Shown here: positions 62,645 to 64,000 of the stretch, piece after piece
Position numbering within the stretch: position 1 is the first letter of the stretch
How the letters are laid out: each line of letters begins with the position of its first letter
Assembly (NCBI RefSeq): GCF_036347135.1
Contig: NZ_CP108938.1
Span: forward strand, 2,976,001-3,040,000
Reading direction: 5' to 3'
DNA length: 64,000 nt
Origin: Streptomyces sp. NBC_00775
GTDB taxonomy: Bacteria; Actinomycetota; Actinomycetes; Streptomycetales; Streptomycetaceae
Program-made: the position numbers and the translations under genes
Notes under the pieces: model-generated
Database searches by the model: none
Seen by the model: only the letters and a program-made list of their open reading frames with translations
What the model was told of the DNA's origin: nothing

Positions 62645-63232
62645 ATGCCCGCTCTGGCCACCCGGCCTCGACGCCTCGCCCTGGCCTGTGCCTTGATCAC
62701 CGCCGCCACGCTCGGCACGGTCAGCGCGTCCGCGGCCTCGGCGTCCGACACGTCGACCACGCCCACCGTGTCCGCGGGTTCCCAGGCCCCCAAGGGCACA
62801 AAGCCGCCCAAGGGCGCGGGGTTCGCGGTCGCGGTCGCGTACACGCCGACCTCGAACGCCCCCGACGACGTCAACACGGCGAACGGCGACTTCGCCGCGT
62901 GCATGCGCGAGCAGGGCCAGGAGACCTTCCCCGACTTCCACGCCGCGAAGGACGAGGACGGCGCCGTACGCCTTCTGGTGAGGCTGAAGGGCGACGAGAG
63001 CTTCGATCCGGCGGCCAAGAGCTACCGGAACGCCCTGGTCAGCTGCGCGCCGATCCTGAAGAAGGCCGGCATCACCTTCCCGGCGGAACCCGGTCTGCCG
63101 CCGCTGCCCGAGCCCGGCAAGAAGCCGCCGTACCTGCACAAGGAGAAGGGCGCCCCCGGCCTGCACACGGAGCAGGGCGGCTCCGACGAGCCGGACCTCC
63201 CCTCGCTCAGCAGCGTCACCGAGAAGGCATGA
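62645..63232 (+). CDS. Secreted conserved protein of unknown function
   Basis: The 195-residue protein starts at ATG 62645 after AGGAGGAACCCC. The signal peptide ends near SASAASASD (about 37). The mature core, NTANGDFAACMREQGQETFPDFHAAKDEDGAVRLLVRLKG, has the CMRxxGxxxFPDF motif of a small actinobacterial exported family. A second conserved Cys is in ALVSCAPILKKAGITFP, likely forming a disulfide. A Lys/Pro-rich tail follows. Its position opposite the CutRS-like operon suggests control by that system; function is unknown. Confidence 0.85.
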   Translation: MPALATRPRRLALACALITAATLGTVSASAASASDTSTTPTVSAGSQAPKGTKPPKGAGFAVAVAYTPTSNAPDDVNTANGDFAACMREQGQETFPDFHAAKDEDGAVRLLVRLKGDESFDPAAKSYRNALVSCAPILKKAGITFPAEPGLPPLPEPGKKPPYLHKEKGAPGLHTEQGGSDEPDLPSLSSVTEKA

Positions 63233-63272
63233 GCGTCGACAACGCCTGACCACCCCGGAGGGGGGAACACCG

Positions 63273-63307
63273 CGGCCCCGGACGGGATCAACTCCCGTCC
63301 GGGGCCG
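63273..63307. terminator. Bidirectional hairpin terminator
   Basis: CGGCCCCGGACGGGA and TCCCGTCCGGGGCCG form a perfect 15-bp stem around TCAAC, between two convergent genes. Confidence 0.8.
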
Positions 63308-63324
63308 CGCGGTTCATGCGGTGA

Positions 63325-64000
63325 TCAGCTGTCCAGCGACGTCATCACGTGCTTGATGCGGGTGTAGTCCTCGAAGCCGTACGCCGACAGGTCCTTGCCG
63401 TAGCCGGACTTCTTGAAGCCGCCGTGCGGCATCTCGGCGACCAGCGGGATGTGGGTGTTGATCCACACGCAGCCGAAGTCGAGGGACTTCGACAGGCGCA
63501 TCGCGCGGCCGTGGTCCTTCGTCCAGACCGAGGAGGCGAGGGCGTAGTCGACGCCGTTGGCCCACTCGATGGCCTGGGCCTCGTCCGAGAAGGACTGGAC
63601 GGTGATGACCGGGCCGAAGACCTCGTTCTGGATGATCTCGTCGTCCTGCTTGAGGCCCGAGACGACGGTCGGGGCGTAGAAGTAGCCCTTCTCGCCGACC
63701 TGGTGGCCACCGGACTCGACCTTCGCGTGGGCGGGCAGCCGCTCGATGAAGCCGGCGACCTGCTTGAGCTGGTTCGGGTTGTTGAGGGGCCCGTACAGGA
63801 CGTCCTCGTCGTCCGGCTGGCCCGTCTTCGTCTCGGCGGCGGCCTTGGCGAGCGCGGCCACGAACTCGTCGTGGATGCCTTCCTGGACGAGGACGCGCGT
63901 GGCGGCCGTACAGTCCTGGCCCGCGTTGAAGAAGCCCGCGACCGAGATGTCCTCGACGGCCTTGGCGATGTCGGTGTCCTCGAAGACGACGACCGGAGCC
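63325..64000 (-). CDS. Aldehyde dehydrogenase, gamma-aminobutyraldehyde type, N-terminus beyond the window
   Basis: Only the C-terminal about 224 residues are seen; the gene is open to the right edge. The catalytic Cys lies in [16 protein letters not shown], preceded by [18 protein letters not shown]. The C-terminal part has [74 protein letters not shown]. These match the aldehyde dehydrogenase at 25871 and aminobutyraldehyde dehydrogenases generally. The [12 protein letters not shown] signature is shared by both. It is the third such enzyme in the window. Confidence 0.9.
   Translation of the reverse strand, partial: APVVVFEDTDIAKAVEDISVAGFFNAGQDCTAATRVLVQEGIHDEFVAALAKAAAETKTGQPDDEDVLYGPLNNPNQLKQVAGFIERLPAHAKVESGGHQVGEKGYFYAPTVVSGLKQDDEIIQNEVFGPVITVQSFSDEAQAIEWANGVDYALASSVWTKDHGRAMRLSKSLDFGCVWINTHIPLVAEMPHGGFKKSGYGKDLSAYGFEDYTRIKHVMTSLDS

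Overview
The window is about 64 kb of very high-GC, densely packed actinobacterial DNA, almost certainly a Streptomyces chromosome. The signs are strong third-position G/C bias, frequent GTG/TTG starts, Tat and lipoprotein exporters, several extracytoplasmic sigma factors, LacI-controlled glycoside-hydrolase clusters, and a polyamine/GABA block whose gene order resembles, from memory, the S. coelicolor SCO5666-SCO5677 neighbourhood. No rRNA, tRNA or CRISPR array was found. Two genes run off the ends: a GH74 enzyme on the left and an aldehyde dehydrogenase on the right.

Layout. 1-9.3 kb: a xyloglucan or beta-glucan utilisation locus (secreted GH74, an LplB/LplC-type sugar ABC transporter with its Tat lipoprotein, and a divergent cytoplasmic GH3), with two identical 14-bp palindromic LacI-type operators. 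9.3-28.2 kb: polyamine/GABA catabolism (aldehyde dehydrogenase, PucR regulator, gabT, and a six-gene operon of aminobutyraldehyde dehydrogenase-potDABC-puuB-like oxidase), interspersed with a membrane ATPase, a PAP2 phosphatase, a GH18 chitinase with a DasR-like site and a NADAR protein. 28-39.7 kb: housekeeping and regulatory genes (DUF4190 protein, adenosine deaminase, glycerophosphodiesterase, F420/NADP oxidoreductase with HxlR regulator, an ECF sigma factor fused to a membrane anti-sigma-like half, serine hydrolase, PadR regulator, SGNH hydrolase, ECF sigma factor with partner, class F sortase with its putative substrate).

39.9-46.6 kb is a decayed accessory region. It holds a cupin gene with an in-frame stop, an alpha/beta-hydrolase gene with a clean 212-bp internal inversion and two single-base frameshifts, a set of element-type genes (small ORFs, DUF6879, Scr1-type XRE regulator, frameshifted small XRE gene), and a chimeric ORF in which a primase-polymerase of an integrative element is joined in frame to the C-terminal half of an FMN reductase. 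No integrase, excisionase or tra gene is present.

46.8-59.3 kb: a large secreted hydrolase, then an L-arabinoside utilisation cluster (GH39-like enzyme with ricin-type CBM13, ABC transporter, GH127 beta-L-arabinofuranosidase, divergent LacI regulator), followed by a 20-bp tandem repeat and broken pieces of araA and of a glycosidase. 59.3-64 kb: a second PotD-type binding protein, a CutRS-like two-component system, a secreted conserved protein and another aldehyde dehydrogenase.

Functionally, three systems dominate: import and cleavage of plant-wall oligosaccharides (two LacI-type modules); uptake of putrescine/spermidine and oxidation through aminobutyraldehyde and GABA to succinate (PotABCD, PuuB-like oxidase, aldehyde dehydrogenases, GabT, PucR); and cell-envelope regulation and surface display (ECF factors, sortase, two-component system).
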